DNA of 6,428 bases from an uncultured Eubacteriales bacterium (lineage in GTDB: Bacteria; Bacillota; Clostridia; Oscillospirales; Oscillospiraceae), in assembly GCA_959602365.1 (NCBI GenBank), contig CAUGSS010000065.1, positions 1 to 6,428 on the forward strand, in the 5' to 3' direction. Below are positions 4,466 to 6,428 of this stretch, one piece after another. Under the pieces are notes generated by a model. That model worked only from the letters and a program-made list of their open reading frames with translations, was not told the origin of the DNA and made no database searches. The translations under genes and the position numbers were made by a program. Every line of letters starts with the position of its first letter. Positions within the stretch are counted from its first letter, which is position 1.

Positions 4466-5572
4466 GTGGAGCTCTCGGACCGGAAAAAGCGTATTTTGCG
4501 CACCATTGTGGAAAGCTATATTGCCACTGCCGAGCCCATTGGCTCCAAGGCCATCGCCGAGAAGGCCGGCCTCAGCTGCTCCTCCGCCACCATCCGCAAT
4601 GAGATGGTCGAGCTGGAAAAGATGGGCCTGCTGGAGCAGCCCCACACCTCCTCCGGCCGGATCCCCACCCCGGCGGGCTACCGCTTCTATGTCAACGAGC
4701 TGATGGAGCAGCACAAGCTCACCCTCCAGGAGACTCAGACCATCAACGATCAGCTCCACCTGAAAATGCAGGAGCTGGACCGGGTCATTGACCAGGCGGG
4801 GCGGATGGTAAGCCAACTCACCAGCTACCCGGCCTTTGCCCTGGCCGACCGGCGGCAAAAGGTGACCATCACCCGCTTTGACCTGCTGATGGTGGACAAA
4901 AACTCCTTCATCATCGTGGTCATGACGGACCTGAATGTGGTCAAGAACAAGCTGGTGAAGCTGCCGGTGGACGTGAACGAACCCCAGCTGCAGCTGCTCA
5001 ACACCCTGCTCAACACCTCCTTTGTGGGCAAGACCGCCGAGGAGCTGAACCCGGAGCTGATGCGGGTGGCCCAGCGGGCGGCGGGCAGCGCCTATGGCCT
5101 GATCTCCCTGGTGGTGTCCTTCGCCATGGAGGTGCTGGAAGACGCAGGCCGCTCCAGCGTCCACACCGCCGGGGCAAACCGCATTCTGGAACACACAGAA
5201 TACCAGGACGTGGATAAGGCCCATGAACTTTTGAGCTATCTGGACCATGACGCGGAGCTGGCACAGCTCTCCGGCGCCATGGGTGACAGCGATACCAAGA
5301 TCCTGATCGGACCGGAAAACGTGTCCGACGCACTGAAAGACACCAGCGTCGTCATGGCCAGCTATGACATCGGCGACGGCATGCGGGGGGTCATCGGCGT
5401 GGTGGGTCCCACCCGGATGGACTACGCCAAGGTCACCGCCCGGCTGAGCTACTTCGCCGAGAGCCTGAGCAAAATGTTTGGCAAGGGAGAGACGGAGCTG
5501 CCCGCTCCTCACCCCCCCACCCCGGCGCTTCAGGCCCCAAAGCCGGAAACCGACGACGACTCCAAGAAATAA
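4466..5572 (+). CDS. hrcA: Heat-inducible transcription repressor HrcA
   Basis: A 368-residue DNA-binding repressor of class I heat-shock genes, acting at the CIRCE element just upstream and so autoregulatory. The N-terminal winged helix-turn-helix (about 1-78) includes ATIRNEMVELEKMGLLEQPH (41-60) and TSSGRIPTPAGYRFYVNEL (61-79), highly typical of HrcA. A central GAF-like/dimerisation region follows, with GANRIL (236-241), KILIGPEN (278-285) and GVIGVVGPTRMDY (308-320). The final 28 residues (341-368) form a proline-rich then acidic and lysine-ended tail beyond the usual end of the family, making the protein somewhat longer than the common 340-350 residues. The start is GTG at 4466 with GGGAGGTG (4451-4458) 7 nt upstream; no ATG fits the family N-terminus. 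First gene of the operon; the grpE ribosome binding site overlaps its stop codon. Confidence 0.97.
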   Translation: MELSDRKKRILRTIVESYIATAEPIGSKAIAEKAGLSCSSATIRNEMVELEKMGLLEQPHTSSGRIPTPAGYRFYVNELMEQHKLTLQETQTINDQLHLKMQELDRVIDQAGRMVSQLTSYPAFALADRRQKVTITRFDLLMVDKNSFIIVVMTDLNVVKNKLVKLPVDVNEPQLQLLNTLLNTSFVGKTAEELNPELMRVAQRAAGSAYGLISLVVSFAMEVLEDAGRSSVHTAGANRILEHTEYQDVDKAHELLSYLDHDAELAQLSGAMGDSDTKILIGPENVSDALKDTSVVMASYDIGDGMRGVIGVVGPTRMDYAKVTARLSYFAESLSKMFGKGETELPAPHPPTPALQAPKPETDDDSKK

Positions 5573-5584
5573 GGAGGCCAACCA

Positions 5585-6172
5585 ATGAGCAAAAAGAATT
5601 CCGACACTCCCGTGGAGGAGACCGTCCCTCAGCAGGACACCGCCCCGAATGCAGCCGACACATCCGCTCCGGAAGCAGAAACTCCGGAAGCCGTTTCCAC
5701 TGAAGAGGTCAGCGACAGCGCCGCGGAATTGACTGCCAAGCTGGCCGAGAGCGAGAAGGCCCTGGCGGAAAAAGAGAAGCAGTATCAGTACCTGGCCGCG
5801 GAATACGATAACTTCCGGCGCCGCAGCGCCAAGGAGAAGAGTGAAGCCTACTCCAACGCCAAGGCAGACGCCGCCCTGGCCTTCCTGCCGGTCTATGACA
5901 ACCTGCAGCGGGCGCTGGCCGCTCCCTGCAGCGACGAGGCTTACGCCAAGGGCGTGGAGATGACCATGACCCAGCTCAAGCAGGTGCTGGAAAAACTGGG
6001 CATCACGGAAATCGAGGCCCTGGGCCAGCCCTTTGACCCCAATCTCCATAACGCGGTGATGCATGTGGAGGACGACTCTGTGGGCGAATCCACCGTGGTG
6101 GAGGTGTTCCAGTCCGGCTTCAAAATGGGCGATAAGGTCATCCGCTTCGCCATGGTCAAGGTGGCCAACTAG
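5585..6172 (+). CDS. grpE: Nucleotide exchange factor GrpE
   Basis: A 195-residue cytoplasmic co-chaperone that, as a dimer, opens the DnaK nucleotide pocket to release ADP and reset the DnaK-DnaJ cycle. Residues 1-45 are low-complexity and acidic (rich in Ala, Glu, Pro, Thr), typical of the disordered GrpE N-terminus. A long coiled coil runs about 46-98 with YLAAEYDNFRRRSAKEK (69-85). The head carries LPVYDNLQRAL (101-111), GVEMTMTQLKQVLEKLGI (123-140), GQPFDPNLHNAVMHVED (147-163) and FQSGFKMGDKVIRFAMVKVA (175-194). The AAGGAGG ribosome binding site (5571-5577) overlaps the hrcA stop, with the ATG 7 nt further on, so translation is probably coupled. It sits between hrcA and dnaK, as in the standard Firmicute operon. 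Confidence 0.97.
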   Translation: MSKKNSDTPVEETVPQQDTAPNAADTSAPEAETPEAVSTEEVSDSAAELTAKLAESEKALAEKEKQYQYLAAEYDNFRRRSAKEKSEAYSNAKADAALAFLPVYDNLQRALAAPCSDEAYAKGVEMTMTQLKQVLEKLGITEIEALGQPFDPNLHNAVMHVEDDSVGESTVVEVFQSGFKMGDKVIRFAMVKVAN

Positions 6173-6231
6173 CCCCTGGCCCGAAACGTCTGTAAATCAT
6201 TATCTTTATCATATTAGGAGGAACTTGTATT

Positions 6232-6428
6232 ATGGCTAAAATCATCGGTATCGATCTCGGTACGACTAACTCTTGCGTCGCCGTCATGGAGGGCGGCGAG
6301 GCCGTTGTCATCCCCAACGCGGAAGGTAACCGCACCACCCCCTCTGTGGTGGCTTTCTCCAAAGACGGCGAGCGCATGGTGGGCCAGGTGGCCAAGCGCC
6401 AGGCCATCACCAACCCCGACCGCACCAT
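6232..6428 (+). CDS. dnaK: Chaperone DnaK (Hsp70), N-terminal part, cut by window end
   Basis: The frame from ATG at 6232 stays open to the window edge and gives about 65 residues: MAKIIGIDLGTTNSCVAVME at the start (the phosphate-1 loop of the actin-like ATPase domain, DLGTTNS), then IPNAEGNRTTPSVVAF (27-42) and VGQVAKRQAITNPDRT (50-65). All are near-invariant in bacterial DnaK. DnaK is the ATP-dependent Hsp70 that binds exposed hydrophobic segments, working with GrpE (just upstream) and DnaJ (not in the window). AGGAGG (6216-6221) lies 10 nt before the ATG. The 59-bp gap after grpE is AT-rich but I see no convincing second promoter or operator in it. The first codons use GGT, GAT, ACT and TCT more than the flanking genes, which fits a highly expressed gene. 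Confidence 0.97.
   Translation, partial: MAKIIGIDLGTTNSCVAVMEGGEAVVIPNAEGNRTTPSVVAFSKDGERMVGQVAKRQAITNPDRT

Noticed and set aside
6173..6231. A second promoter between grpE and dnaK (TATCAT at about 6206)
   Set aside because: No acceptable -35 at the right spacing and no CIRCE; the gap is short and AT-rich, mainly holding the dnaK ribosome binding site.

Overview
The window is a GC-rich stretch of what is most likely a spore-forming, anaerobic gut-type Firmicute, probably from the Oscillospiraceae/Ruminococcaceae group. The evidence is a BofA homologue (a sporulation factor) next to a YaaL-type DUF2508 protein, the hrcA-grpE-dnaK heat-shock order with a perfect CIRCE operator, a folC of Firmicute type, and a TGTCAT...ATGACA intergenic repeat of a kind I associate with such genomes. 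The taxonomic call is inference. Most of the window is coding, in three transcriptional blocks.

Block 1 (1-1623, + strand). A sigma-A type promoter is followed by a leader of about 140 nt that folds as a ZTP (pfl-motif) riboswitch aptamer. The aptamer's 3' end overlaps an intrinsic terminator, and then comes an OFA-family (oxalate/formate-type) major facilitator transporter. The architecture reads as a transcriptional ON switch: when ZMP/ZTP builds up (a sign of 10-formyl-tetrahydrofolate shortage), the terminator is blocked and the transporter is made. This is the most interesting item in the window, because it suggests the transporter serves one-carbon or purine metabolism. The gene ends in an intergenic region with an 84-bp MITE-like inverted repeat and a bidirectional terminator.

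Block 2 (1622-2739, - strand). Reading leftwards are yaaL (DUF2508), bofA (ATGA overlap, translationally coupled) and, after an 84-bp gap with its own promoter, a cob(I)alamin adenosyltransferase. In Bacillus, yaaL-bofA follows recR; recR is not upstream here. The 263-bp region between yaaL and the divergent folC holds three consecutive hairpins and the folC promoter, with no recognisable RNA family.

Block 3 (2933-6428, + strand). folC (folylpolyglutamate/dihydrofolate synthase) has its own promoter and a strong terminator. It is followed by the heat-shock operon: a strong extended -10 promoter, CIRCE, hrcA (GTG start), grpE and the first 65 codons of dnaK, which runs off the window. HrcA binds CIRCE and represses the operon, so the chaperone genes are autoregulated through HrcA folding.

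Apart from the riboswitch-transporter pairing, the genes are ordinary housekeeping genes. I found no phage, CRISPR, defence or transposase gene.
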